A stretch of 64,000 nt of DNA from Maniola hyperantus. Taxonomy: Eukaryota; Arthropoda; Insecta; Lepidoptera; Nymphalidae. Positions within the stretch are counted from its first letter, which is position 1. Every line of letters starts with the position of its first letter. A program made the translations under genes and the position numbers. This document shows positions 53,894 to 63,310 of this stretch, in pieces. The stretch is from NCBI RefSeq assembly GCF_902806685.2, contig NC_048538.1, positions 12,028,001-12,092,000 on the forward strand. Direction: 5' to 3'. Below the pieces are notes generated by a model that made no database searches, was not told the DNA's origin, and saw only the letters and a program-made list of their open reading frames with translations.

Positions 53894-55978
53894 TAAAACA
53901 TTCCCACTAACCTCAACTGACCTATAAAAAAGAATCAAGTCACACTATGGCATACTGATAAAAAGATATCGTAGGTAAAGTTATAATAATTATAATTGTG
54001 TTTATATTCAATAAACTCGAACACAAAATACCTAAACACTCGCCACAGATAAAGCCAAACTTTCGTGCAAATAATTGATGTTGAAACGGCAAATACTAAG
54101 TCTAAACAGCGAACCGAAATTATCCAATATTGTTTCGCTATTGTACGTTTAATTGGCACCGATTTCGGCAATGTTGCACTTGTCGAAGTGTTCAACTGAC
54201 TGACAGCTCGAGTTTTGTAAACAAGGTTTTAAAACGGCAAAAGTTTCAAGCGTAATTTAGCTTCAAAAATGTTAAAGTGTTGGCCCAAATTATTTCGCAT
54301 TGTTATATAACAGTGTTGACCCAGAAAATACATTTGAGTGCCGGAAAAAGATTAATTTTTATCGCGACGTGTCGGACGTGAAGCAGCAATTCTGACCTTA
54401 CCACAGATACTTAATATTATGAATAATTATGACCATATTTCATGATTTTTTTGTATTTGTATCAAACCAATTTTTTTTCTCTCCCTATACACATAAAAAT
54501 CAATAGTCAAAAAATAATTGGCTAATTTTAATTATGAAAAATTTTGCTAGGTTCATTCTTTCTTAACCCTTCAGTGAAAGTAGCCAAATAATAAACTTTC
54601 AAACAAAAAGTTGTATAAAGGAACCTTTGGTTTCAAGAAGGTGCGGTGGTACACTTGTCTTTTGAAACAAATCTGTTAAGTTATGTGTATGATGTATAGT
54701 GACTCTATGAATGAATAGACGCCAGTAGAATAATAATTATCCTGTTTTTGTTATAACATCTGGTACTTCTGTGAGGTGTCATACTTTTCAGGGCAATGTT
54801 AAAATATAGGCAGAGTGCATAAACCCGTGTAAAGTAAAAATAATAACAACGCTGGGGTCTCGTCAGGGGCGCACTTGACATTCGCAAGTTTTAATTGCCA
54901 CACTCCACCGCGGCTGCGGCTGGGCACGAGCCGTCACCGAGACAAGGGCGTGCTAGTTGCGAATGTTTTTAAACATTCGTCTAATACATACATTGGGACA
55001 TAATAAAGTTTTTAGCTGACTGCATCTGTGGCGTAACGTATGAGTCTGTCTATTCTATTTCTCAATTATTATTATCCTCAATCACGAAAAAGGTCATATC
55101 AAAAAAAGCCAAGAGGTGTCGTGTCGTGTAACACATTGACAGAAGCGAAGCTAATAATATGACTTACACAAAGATAATATTATAACTCCAAAAAGGCAAA
55201 GTTCATACATACCTATTAAAAAAGTGAATACAAATTCGTATAACCTTTTATGTGTGACACGGTGACACGTATGCGTGTAGCGGCACCATGGATGTACCAT
55301 ATAATAATTCTTAGGATAGCACTTAAAATTTCTTTGAGCAGCACAGACTACACAGATACTGGCGCGGTATTCACAAACCTTTGTGCAAAATGACACCTGC
55401 GAGCATGCTTCAAAATTTAACAGCCCCTTACTATCAGTCTATAGAAGTCGTTGGCATTACATCTCTCACTAATATGGACAATAGCCTAATATGCGCTGCC
55501 TAGCCAATTTGACGTGCGTTTCATCACTGCAATCGTTCGTACATATGTTTTACTTTTTGCGATGTAGATTCTCATCCCAAAATCCGTTAAGAAGCTTCAC
55601 TTCAACAATTTATTTAATGACCAGTGAGATTTTGACTTTGCAACCTCTCGTAATGGTACGAGTAGAATACAATCCTACCAGCAGCCCAACAATTAGTGCA
55701 ACAACAGTTTTTCGCGGTTTTCGCATTAACAAAGCGCTGAACCAGCCGCGAGAAAGGTTGTCGCAATGATTTTGCTTAATCTGTTCAAAGGGGCTATACA
55801 CAGAACAGGGAATCAGCTTAGTGGGTTCATGCATGAGTAAACATGATGTCTCAATGCAATGTCGATAGCGCGATGCACATCTGATTTTAATTTATGTCAT
55901 GTCGTGTCTAGTCTAATGAAAACGGGAATATTCCTAGTGAATTTCTACTAGCAGTTCATTTTACCTCTTCTACATACC
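53894..55978. other. Long stretch without recognisable repeat
   Basis: 54040-54400 and 54850-54965 are of higher complexity. The latter is GC-rich (CCACCGCGGCTGCGGCTGGG) and flanked by CATTCGCAA and its complement TTGCGAATG (54880-54888, 54957-54965). No exon with known domain was found in any frame. Candidate single-copy or conserved DNA. Confidence 0.3.
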
Positions 55979-56254
55979 TATAATATTATAAATACGAAAG
56001 GATGTCTGTCTGCATGGCTCAACCGTTTAACCGAATAAGACGAGGTACAGCGAAAGCTTGCATCCCAAGGAAGGACATAGGCTACGTTTGGTCACGGAAA
56101 ATCAAAAAGTTCCCAAGCGACTTGGAATATCTACTTATTATAGAGATAGCTTGCATCCTGGAAACAGACATAGACTAGCTACTTTCTATCCTTAAAATCG
56201 AACAGTTTGAAAATTCTAAATCTACCCGGATGAATTCGCAGGCAACATCTAGTA
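55979..56254 (-). mobile_element. Family A element with duplicated middle module
   Basis: TAATATTATAAATACGAAAG, GGCTCAACCGTTTAACCG, then GCTTGCATCCCAAGGAAGGA...GGAAAATCAAAAAGTTCCCA, and again GCTTGCATCCTGGAAACAGA...AAAATCGAACAGTTTG, before the head TACCCGGATGAATTCGCAGG. The second module is diverged, so the duplication is not recent. Confidence 0.82.
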
Positions 56255-56654
56255 AGTAGTAAATAATTATAAGGTAGTATCATTAGAAAGTGTAGAGTTA
56301 AACTAGCGAACACAGTTCTATTCTATTTAAGTTAAATTCTAGTAGTGCAAATGGCATGCATTGTCGACATCGTGATGCTCGTTTCAATTTAGTTCATCAT
56401 CAATTTACGCTAATGAAGGAACGATGCTTTCACAATACGTTCGATTTGTGATTTAAACCGTAATCACACTGTGGTCAAATATCAGCGATTTATCCGTTGT
56501 GTTACGGTTGATAGAATATGTTAGAATTTTTAATAGAAATTGTTCCAAATGTTTTTGGTCGACTATCGCACACATTGCTGTCGATTGACATCGGTTTTGG
56601 CTAATGAAACCGCAAAATAATCTAAAAATTCGTTAGATTATACTGTATATCTGA
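56255..56654. other. Unassigned, one weak repeat pair
   Basis: 56405-56465 (CGCTAATGAAGGAACGATG, TTCACAATACGTTC, TTTGTGATTT) resembles 57728-57785 in the same direction. TGTCGA followed by GACATCG-type blocks recur within 56360-56600. Confidence 0.35.
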
Positions 56655-56893
56655 GGGATGGACAAAATATCTATAGTTCGCGACAGGTCCAGACGTTGGG
56701 GTCCCAAACTGCTGGAATGGCGACGTCACATCGGAAGACGCAGCGTTGTCAAAACCTCACACTAGGTGGACAGACGACATCAGACGAGTCGCAGGGAGCC
56801 GCTATATTCAGGCGGCACAAGACCGTGGCGTATGGAATACAAGAGAACTATGTCCAGCAGTGGACCTCTATAGGTTAATGATGATGATGATAA
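56655..56893 (+). pseudogene. RTE-type LINE ORF2 C-terminus, most readable copy
   Basis: Pieces readable across two frames: WGPKLLEW, GRRSVVK (or SEDAALSK in the adjoining frame), TRWTDDIRRVAGSRYIQAAQ, DRGVWNTRE, then YVQQWTSIG and a stop followed by (ATG)n. This is the standard end of the RTE-type ORF2 and shows that those at 20705-26953 belong to the same group. At least two frame slips, no RT core. Confidence 0.85.
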
Positions 56894-57132
56894 AAGCAAT
56901 CGTCCTTCCTCCTTTGTGCAATTAAAGAATAATTATTCTTCAACTCCGATCGATCGTTAGTGCTCTAAAGGTAGTTTAGTCTGCTAAAGTCGTACAGTTT
57001 CCAGATAACAGAATCTACTGGCATTTGAGTTAACTAACCGCGCGCAGTAGTGATGTGCACAATGGTGTAAATATTGCATATTCGAAGTATCGATATCGCA
57101 AAGCACGCCTCACTTCAGCTCATCATCTGTTT

Positions 57133-57720
57133 GCTTAGTATGAGATTTTATATCTCACCAACGTTGATAGAATTCAAGCGTCATAACAATAATCTCAGTG
57201 TAAAATGGACCTAAACTTCCTTTATCTAAAGTCAAAAATTAAATACCATTCATTTTGATTTCTCGTGTCCGCTTGGAGCGCTGGCTGTAGATACCATCGT
57301 TTCTGATACGAACCGCTAAGGTGTAGAATGCCCTTCCGGAATCAGTGTTTCCTGCCACGTATAACCTAAATACCTTCAAAACAAGAGTGAATAGGCATCT
57401 TCTAGGCAAGCGCTCCAACCTAGACCTCATTATTGCTTTTTAAGCATGATTGTCGTCAAAAAATCTTTATTTTCTCATATCCATTTTACATTAATAACTT
57501 ATTACAAACTTTATCATTTGAACTTATGGTTTACAGTAACAAATGGGAACGATGATCCTGCAGAAGAATGATTCGTGTTGCAGTGATCATCGCCCTCCTC
57601 ATACAATGACAATATCCCAATTCCCAAATGACTAACAAGAATGATAAAGCTCATTTTATTTCAAAGGGTTTCGAATACCAAATAGCAACATTGATGAGAT
57701 AAAAAATATCATACTAAGCA
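57133..57720 (+). mobile_element. Family K TIR element, split by an insertion
   Basis: Left part 57133-57291: GCTTAGTATGAGATTTTATA, CTCACCAACGTTGATAGAAT and GTCCGCTTGGAGCGCTGGCT as at 8186. The right TIR reappears at 57688-57720 as CATTGATGAGATAAAAAATA...CATACTAAGC. Between them is a LINE fragment and about 240 bp that I cannot assign. The outermost AGTAC of each TIR is lost. Confidence 0.78.
57292..57440 (+). pseudogene. LINE ORF2 C-terminal fragment inside family K
   Basis: One frame reads IRTAKV, a stop in place of the usual W, NALPESVFPATYNL, NTFKTRVNRHLLGKRS, then LDLIIAF and a stop. I know the pattern WN.LP..VFP..Y.L..FK..VN.(H/R) from the end of lepidopteran non-LTR ORF2 proteins. One internal stop, otherwise open, so it is among the younger LINE pieces here. 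Confidence 0.75.
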
Positions 57721-58030
57721 CATGTTTAGGCTAATGAAGTCGCGACGCGTTCACAATACCTTCTGTTTGTGATTTCTGCTTTAATTACGATATTGTCGAC
57801 GCTGTGCTTTGAGATTATAGTGCATCTAGTGATGTGTGTTATTGGATTATAGTGCACTAATTATGTAATCAGAACCTCTTAACTCATTGACCTCATTCGC
57901 TATTCACGAATTTTTGTATGGTAACTCTATGTATACGGGATGTTCCTGAACTCTACCACGGAAAATTTACATCTAGACAAATCTAGTTCTAACTATAAAT
58001 AAAATAGAAATAGATCTATCTATAAATAAA

Positions 58031-58345
58031 AAAGCCGGCCAAGTGCGTGTCAGACTCACGCACCAAGGGTTCCGTACTACAGTCTTATTTTGTCGATATT
58101 TTGCACAATAAATCAAAAACTATTATGCATAAAAATTAGTTTTTTTTAATTTGCCTACCAAAAGTAACTCCCATATTCAAAATTTATATATTTACATTAC
58201 AGGGTCACATAAATTCATATTATGTGTACCCAATTTAAACTTAATCGGTTCACTAGGAGCAAATTGGCTGTGACAGACGGACAGAGTGATCCTACGAGAG
58301 TTTCGTTTTGTTATATGGTAGTATGAAACCATAAAGGAAATCTTT
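58031..58345 (+). mobile_element. Family B element, variant
   Basis: AAAGCCGGCCAAGTGCGTGT, CAAGGGTTCCGTACTACAGT, ATAAATCAAAAACTATTATG, then a diverged body (TAATCGGTTCACTAGGAGCA), GACAGACGGACAGAGTGATC and TATGAAACCATAAAG in place of GGAACCCTAAA. Confidence 0.87.
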
Positions 58346-59469
58346 TAACTAAAAATACGATATTTCAGACTCTATATTAAAAACTGGAAATATGGTACGT
58401 CAAAAGAGAGATTTACCTGAAAAGAAAATCCAAAAGTTGTGTAAATCTAAGGGACCTAGAAAACGTACAAAAACGGTGAGCGTTCATTTTTAATGCGCAC
58501 AGAGTAAAAAAATTATGTACAATCATTAAAAGCGCTCTGATGTCACACGAATGAAATTGCAGCAGTAGTTTTAAAATTACAATAATTCTTTTACACTGTT
58601 GTCGCGAGCTATTAAACTTTGCAGGGGCTTTATAAAAATACCGTCAGCAATCAGCATTTTATTTTTCATATTACCTACGCTGTCGTGATACGTTATGTAC
58701 ACAGTACGGTTCGCAAATTCAGATTAGGTGTATACTGTATACGCTTGCGGTATAGTATCGTTGAACATGCAAACGATAACTAAAGAAAATTTGAAAGAAA
58801 TATATTTCGATAAATAATTGCATAACCTACCTACACCTACCCTATCCGGGTATTACGTACATAACCTACCCTATCGGGTGTATAACAAATCGTCAGCAAA
58901 TATCATATTATCATATAGAAGCAGGAGGTGCTATACAAAATATGTATCAGTATTTTTGATAAACTCTGCAATAAAGTCTATAGATAAACGACTGCCGTTT
59001 GATTTCTGTTTCTGGCGATACGATATAGTTAGGTTTTGGTGAAAAACTTGTATATCACTGTCATGGCATATTGAGAACTTTATAAAGCCTTAATTACTTA
59101 AATATATAAATAAAAAATGTGTAACTCCATTTTAAGCTCTAATTTAGCTTGTAAAATAGCTTAGAATTTAAAACTATGTCAGTTTTGTTTTTCAGTAATA
59201 AATCTTTAACCGTTTAGTTATTGTTCTAGTTTTGTTACAATAATCTAAAAAGCAGAGGCCATTTGCAAAGGACTAGGTATAATGTCTTGCCCTTTATTAA
59301 GTATCCCCTCGAAATAGGTCAAAATTCGTATAACATTTGAGCGAGCGACCTTTCACTAACTGTTTCCATTGAACCTTTGTGTATTTATGAAGGAAGTGTA
59401 AAAAAGAAGTAAAATGTATTTTGTAAATTATTCGATATTCAGGAGCAGATAGCATCATTGTCTCAACCA
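58346..59469. other. Unassigned AT-rich stretch
   Basis: Two direct copies of ACCTACCCTATC(C)GGGT occur at 58837-58853 and 58865-58880, a short local duplication. No gene or known repeat seen. Confidence 0.35.
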
Positions 59470-59530
59470 CTGGACGTCCACTGCTGGACCTTCGTAGGAC
59501 CACACGCCACGGTCTTGTGCCATTTGTATC
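59470..59530 (-). pseudogene. RTE-type LINE 3' scrap
   Basis: GGACGTCCACTGCTGGACCT and CACACGCCACGGTCTTGTGC are the antisense of the VQQW end and the AAQDR region, as at 62824. Only about 60 bp remain. Confidence 0.65.
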
Positions 59531-59637
59531 AGGAAATAACGTAAGTAAATAAAACTACCTGTGCATTTTAATTTTCAAATTTAAATCATCGCTACTTTTT
59601 TACGTTTAAAATTTGAATTATTATTACCATTGCCGTT

Positions 59638-59820
59638 CATCATCTCAACCCATCGCTGACCCACTATTGAGCACGAGCCTCCTCTCAGAATGTGAAGGCT
59701 ATAGTTCATAATCCACCACACTGACCATGCGCGGATAGATACACATGACACACCTTTGAGAACATTGTGGAATATAGCATGCAGGTTTCCAATGTTTTCC
59801 GTTACCTTTTCATCAATTCA
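59638..59820 (-). mobile_element. SINE-1 fragment, 3' half
   Basis: CATCATCTCAACCCATCGCT, CGAGCCTCCTCTCAGAATGT, TGACACACCTTTGAGAACAT, TAGCATGCAGGTTTCCAATG and TTTTCCGTTACC. The tRNA head is lost. Confidence 0.86.
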
Positions 59821-59997
59821 TAGTGAAAATTGCCGTTGTATCGTATAAAATTTAATGTTTTTTATTACAATATGCATAAAAAATATATTCGATAACGTTA
59901 TATTATAGCGATATCACAACGTAGATACCAATAAATATCCCACGTAATATAGGTAATCTCGTAAACCGCACACAATAAATTCTCACGTAATATTATA

Positions 59998-60189
59998 TCA
60001 AGAGCGAATACCATATAAATACCTTGCAGATACAAATTCTGAACGTAAGCTTGGAACACTTTCCTGGGTCCCCGGTATCAGTTCGGTCCATAAACTACGG
60101 TTCCCCCTTTCCGCCCGACCAAAGCTCCCCGTTCCCGGGTACATAAGCTCTACCATTTTTTTAAATGCGTGCCTCGGACCCACGAGCAC
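59998..60189 (-). other. GC-balanced open patch, weak candidate exon
   Basis: The minus strand is open from about 60189 to a TGA at 59998. It includes RHAFKKMVELMYPGTGS and a mixed G+C third position, unlike the AT-rich flanks. The frame has no good start codon (the first M is internal) but a possible AG before CGGTGCTCGTGG and an AG|GTATTT near 60019 could bound an exon. I do not recognise the product. Confidence 0.15.
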
Positions 60190-60620
60190 CGCTACATCGA
60201 CGGTTTGAAGTAACTTTTATTTTCTTCGGCATAGTTTATTTTGCTCCAAGTGACAGTGATAACGAATTGTATGCCGGAGTTTTATAGCGCCGTTTCGGTG
60301 CTGTGTTCAATTAAGTAGTTGCGCAACAACTGGAGGTAGGGTCAACGGATTGGTCAATTAAAGTTGATTTAGTGCACCGCGTCGCCGATGTGATCTTGAA
60401 TCTAGAAGTATAGGTTTACGACCTATATTTGAACGGGCACTACATTTTTGGAAAGAAAATTTTTAACTCGTGTAGGGGAAGGTGTTCACTATGCCCATTG
60501 CATACCCTACCGCCTACACTATTATCGATAGACTAAGTCAAACTAAAGAACATTTTGAATATTATTTGAAAGCACAAATCTCGAAAACTACCTACGGAAG
60601 TCAAACTCTTTTATTCTTCT
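60190..60620. other. Unassigned sequence
   Basis: 60290-60440 is of higher complexity (GCGCCGTTTCGGTGCTGTG, GCACCGCGTCGCCGATGTGA) and unique in the window. It adjoins the candidate exon at 59998-60189. Confidence 0.3.
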
Positions 60621-60836
60621 GCATATGCCTGAGAGTTCTCCATAAAGTTCTCAAAGGTGTGTGAAGTCTGCCAATCCGCACTGGTCAGCATGCCATACTA
60701 TGGCCTAAATCTTTCTCTCATTCACGATGTTTTCCTTCACCGCGTAGCTTCGAAAAGTTAAAAGTGCGTGCCCGGGATCAAACCCTAGTCCCCCGAATAG
60801 GAGGCTGACGTCTTAACCACTAGGCTGTCACTGCTC
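60621..60836. mobile_element. Composite SINE-1: two fragments in opposite orientation
   Basis: 60621-60720 is plus-oriented 3' SINE sequence (CCTGAGAGTTCTCCATAAAG, TCTGCCAATCCGCACTGG, TATGGCC). At 60723 it switches to minus-oriented head sequence (ACGATGTTTTCCTTCACCG, CCCGGGATCAAACCCTAG, CTTAACCACTAGGCTGTCAC) to 60836. Neither half repeats the other, so together they make one SINE with its 3' half inverted. Confidence 0.87.
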
Positions 60837-60989
60837 AATATAATATTATTATGGATGATATCGGAACACTAAGACGAATCCAGCGACAAACCTCTTATCT
60901 ATATCTATGTGTAGTTTGGTGACTATATATATGCATTTGACGATTCAAAGGTACTTGTAAAAGTTACATTGAATATAAAAAAATTGGTA

Positions 60990-61200
60990 GCAGAGGATGT
61001 CCGCCACTTCATCCGCGTGGATTTAGGTTTTTGAAAATCCCGTGGAAACTCTTTAGTTTTCTGGGCTAGAAATAGCCTTTCCCCGGGATGTAAGCTAACT
61101 CTGTACCAAATTTCATCAAGATCGGTTAAACTGTTGGACCGTGAAAAGCACAGACAGACAGACAGGCAGACACACTTTCATATTTATAATATTAGTATGA
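60990..61200 (+). mobile_element. Family A element, near complete
   Basis: GATGTCCGCCACTTCATCCG, AATCCCGTGGAAACTCTTTA, TTTCCCCGGGATGTAAGCTA, TTCATCAAGATCGGTTAAAC, (GACA)n at 61149-61170 and TATTTATAATATTAGTATGA. Confidence 0.9.
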
Positions 61201-61533
61201 ATAGGATGGATATGAATATACTCTTGTGTAGTTGTGTAAAAAATCAATGTGCGTTGAAATGAAGGGCTAAATGCTAAATACAAGCATCATCGTTAGGGGC
61301 GAGATAGGGTTGTATCCTAGCAGTAATAAGTCATGTCTGCCGCAGACTCCCCCCGGCGCGCCATTACCCGGCGTACTGAAGATCTCTAAGTATGATCAAC
61401 GACCAGTTTGAGGCCGCCGCTGTCAACGTAAATGATTAGGAAAATACATGAACAGCAGAAAACTAGTACAACCTAGCTGACCAGCTCCGGCTTCGCTTGC
61501 CAATTACTGAAAATTCTTTTTTTCTATTCCGAT
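61201..61533. other. Unassigned short gap
   Basis: 61320-61420 is GC-balanced (CCGCAGACTCCCCCCGGCGC) and unique here. No frame of note. Confidence 0.3.
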
Positions 61534-61703
61534 ACTAGATGATGTCCGCGACTTCGTCCGCGTGGATATAGGTTTTTTAAAAATCCCGTGGGAACTCTTT
61601 GATTTTCCGGGATAAAAAGCCTATGTCCTTTCCCGGGGTGTAATCTAGCTCTGTACCAAATTTCATCAAAATCGGTTAAACCGTTGGGCCGTGAAAAGCT
61701 AGC

Positions 61704-61772
<69 letters not shown>

Positions 61773-61802
61773 CACTTTCGCATTTATAATATTAGTACGG
61801 AT
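61534..61802 (+). mobile_element. Family A element, complete, with long array
   Basis: ACTAGATGATGTCCGCGACT, TCCCGTGGGAACTCTTTGAT, CTTTCCCGGGGTGTAATCTA, AAAATCGGTTAAACCGTTGG, GCCGTGAAAAGCTAGC, a long (GACA)n array and TTTCGCATTTATAATATTAG. The best-preserved A copy in the window, so probably the youngest. Confidence 0.95.
61702..61772. repeat. (GACA)n microsatellite, about 17 units
   Basis: About 70 bp of GACA with a single AACA interruption. It lies inside the family A element, where other copies have 2-6 units. Confidence 0.97.
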
Positions 61803-61855
61803 AAGTTAGGCCTTGACTGCAATCTCACCTGGTGGCTGTACGGACTTCTCAAACC

Positions 61856-62052
61856 TGATGATGCAGGGTATAGAACTCCTCTAAACAACAGAGATTTAGA
61901 AACTGTTCCTGGTGAAATAATATTGTAAATGCCGAGCATAGACTTTGTTATTGAATTCCAAGTCCCAACTCTTCAGTCCGGATGCTGCAAGGTACTGAAC
62001 TCCTAAGCAGTGTGGATTTGGAAAGTTTTGCTGGTGAATTGATATTCGAGGT
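61856..62052 (+). repeat. Two-unit direct repeat, about 123-bp period
   Basis: GATGCAGGGTATAGAACTCC...TTAGAAACTGTTCCTGGTGA (61859-61917) is repeated as GATGCTGCAAGGTACTGAACTCC...TTTGGAAAGTTTTGCTGGTGA (split by eye) at 61980-62037. The second unit reads MLQGTELLSSVDLESFAGE in an open frame, and the first would read similarly, so it may derive from a repeated coding sequence. Confidence 0.7.
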
Positions 62053-62529
62053 ACCAAGCAATGACTACTACACTAAAAAGCTTAAAATAAAAATAAAAGC
62101 CGACTTCCAAAATGACTACAAAGTAAAAAAAAATTTTTTGTTTCTTTTATTAAGTAATTTTTTTTTATTAAAGATCTCATTTGAATTAGTGGTCAACGTT
62201 ATAGAGAGAACCAGAAACATACATGCAAAGGTTTGAGGTGTACGTTGACGTCAGTCAGTTTCTCCTTTTATAAAAGGTATACAAACACATATTTATTATA
62301 GATACGATGCTTCCTACATTCGCCTCTGTGCGTTCACTCTTGTTATATTTCTCTTAACTTATAATAAATCTAAGTGCTTACTTAGTGAAACGGAAAGAGT
62401 AAAATTCGACATCGTTTTGTACAAAAAATAACCTCATCCCCGGATTATTTTAAAATTTGGACCGGATCAAAAATATATTTATTCAAAAATATTTCCAATC
62501 AATTTCGGAGTTGGCGAAGTTTATCTGCA
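62053..62529. other. AT-rich, one repeat scrap
   Basis: TAAAAGCCGACTTCCAAAAT near 62094-62113 matches the terminus seen in reverse at 32570-32595. Long A and T runs follow. Nothing else recognised. Confidence 0.4.
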
Positions 62530-62665
62530 ACGAGCACCGCATAGAATATTCGCGGACACCCGACATCCGCGCTTACATAAGCGATGCAAGTGCTTCGATG
62601 ATGAACCGATAATCCCATAACCAGAATAAATTTGCATTCGTGAAATCCGTGCACTCCTCACACAC
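62530..62665 (+). repeat. Family Q, copy 1
   Basis: It shares with 63194-63310: GAATATTCGCGG, CATCCGCGCTTACATAA / GGTCCGCGCTCACATAA, GCAAGTGCTTC.ATGATGA.CCGATA and AATAAATTTGCATT. Same direction, about 660 bp apart. Confidence 0.85.
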
Positions 62666-62691
62666 GTACATTTTACATGTTACCCTGATAT

Positions 62692-62823
62692 GAGCCGTGA
62701 TAGCCTAGCGGTTAAGGCATCTACCTCCGACAACACGTTCAATCCCGGGCACGCACCTCTAACTTGTCGGAGTTATGTGCGTTTTAAACTATTAAATATC
62801 ACTTGCTTCGACGGGAAAGGAAA
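62692..62823 (+). mobile_element. SINE-1 head, 3' truncated
   Basis: GAGCCGTGATAGCCTAGCGG (A-box side), TTCAATCCCGGGCACGCACC (B box), CTAACTTGTCGGAGTTATGT and ATATCACTTGCTTCGACGG. It stops where an RTE remnant begins. The anticodon-loop region is shortened relative to 42948. Confidence 0.9.
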
Positions 62824-63010
62824 ATTACTGGACATAGGTCTCTTGTAGGGACTTCCACACGCCACGGTCTTGCGCCGCCTGAATCCAGTGGCTCCCTGCG
62901 ACTCGTCTGATGTCGTCCGTCCACCTAATGGGGGGTCTTCCAACACTGCGTCTTCCGGTGCGAGGTCGCCATTCCAGCACCTTGGGACCCCAACGTCTAT
63001 CGGTTTTACG
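62824..63010 (-). pseudogene. RTE-type LINE ORF2 C-terminal remnant
   Basis: On the minus strand it carries CGGAAGACGCAGTGTTGGAA (GRRSVG-like), TGGACGGACGACATCAGACG (TDDIR), GAGTCGCAGGGAGCCACTGG (VAGSHW) and GGCGGCGCAAGACCGTGGCG (AAQDRG). Good match to 56655. Joined directly to a SINE head, giving a SINE/LINE chimera or a nested insertion. Confidence 0.82.
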
Positions 63011-63193
63011 AACTACATATTATGTGCCCATATGATGATGATAGGCACATAGCTTGAAAAACTCACGTGGTACTAATTCACGGGCATCTTATGGTTATTT
63101 CATAAATAAATGGCCATATTTGTGCAGGAAAAAATCATCTATAAATAAATCCTAACTTATTACAAAGCTGATCTATACAGATCCGCATTGAAT

Positions 63194-63310
63194 ATTCGCG
63201 GGCAGCCGCGGTCCGCGCTCACATAATTACCGCAAGTGCTTCAATGATGAGCCGATAGTGCAATAACTAAAATAAATTTGCATTTGTTAACCACGTTTGC
63301 GCACACAATA
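63194..63310 (+). repeat. Family Q, copy 2
   Basis: GATCCGCATTGAATATTCGC, GTCCGCGCTCACATAATTAC, CGCAAGTGCTTCAATGATGA and TAAAATAAATTTGCATTTG. Partner of 62530. Confidence 0.85.

Noticed and set aside
61524..61775. Minus-strand frame of 83 codons rich in CLSV repeats
   Set aside because: Produced by the (GACA)n array and body of a family A element.
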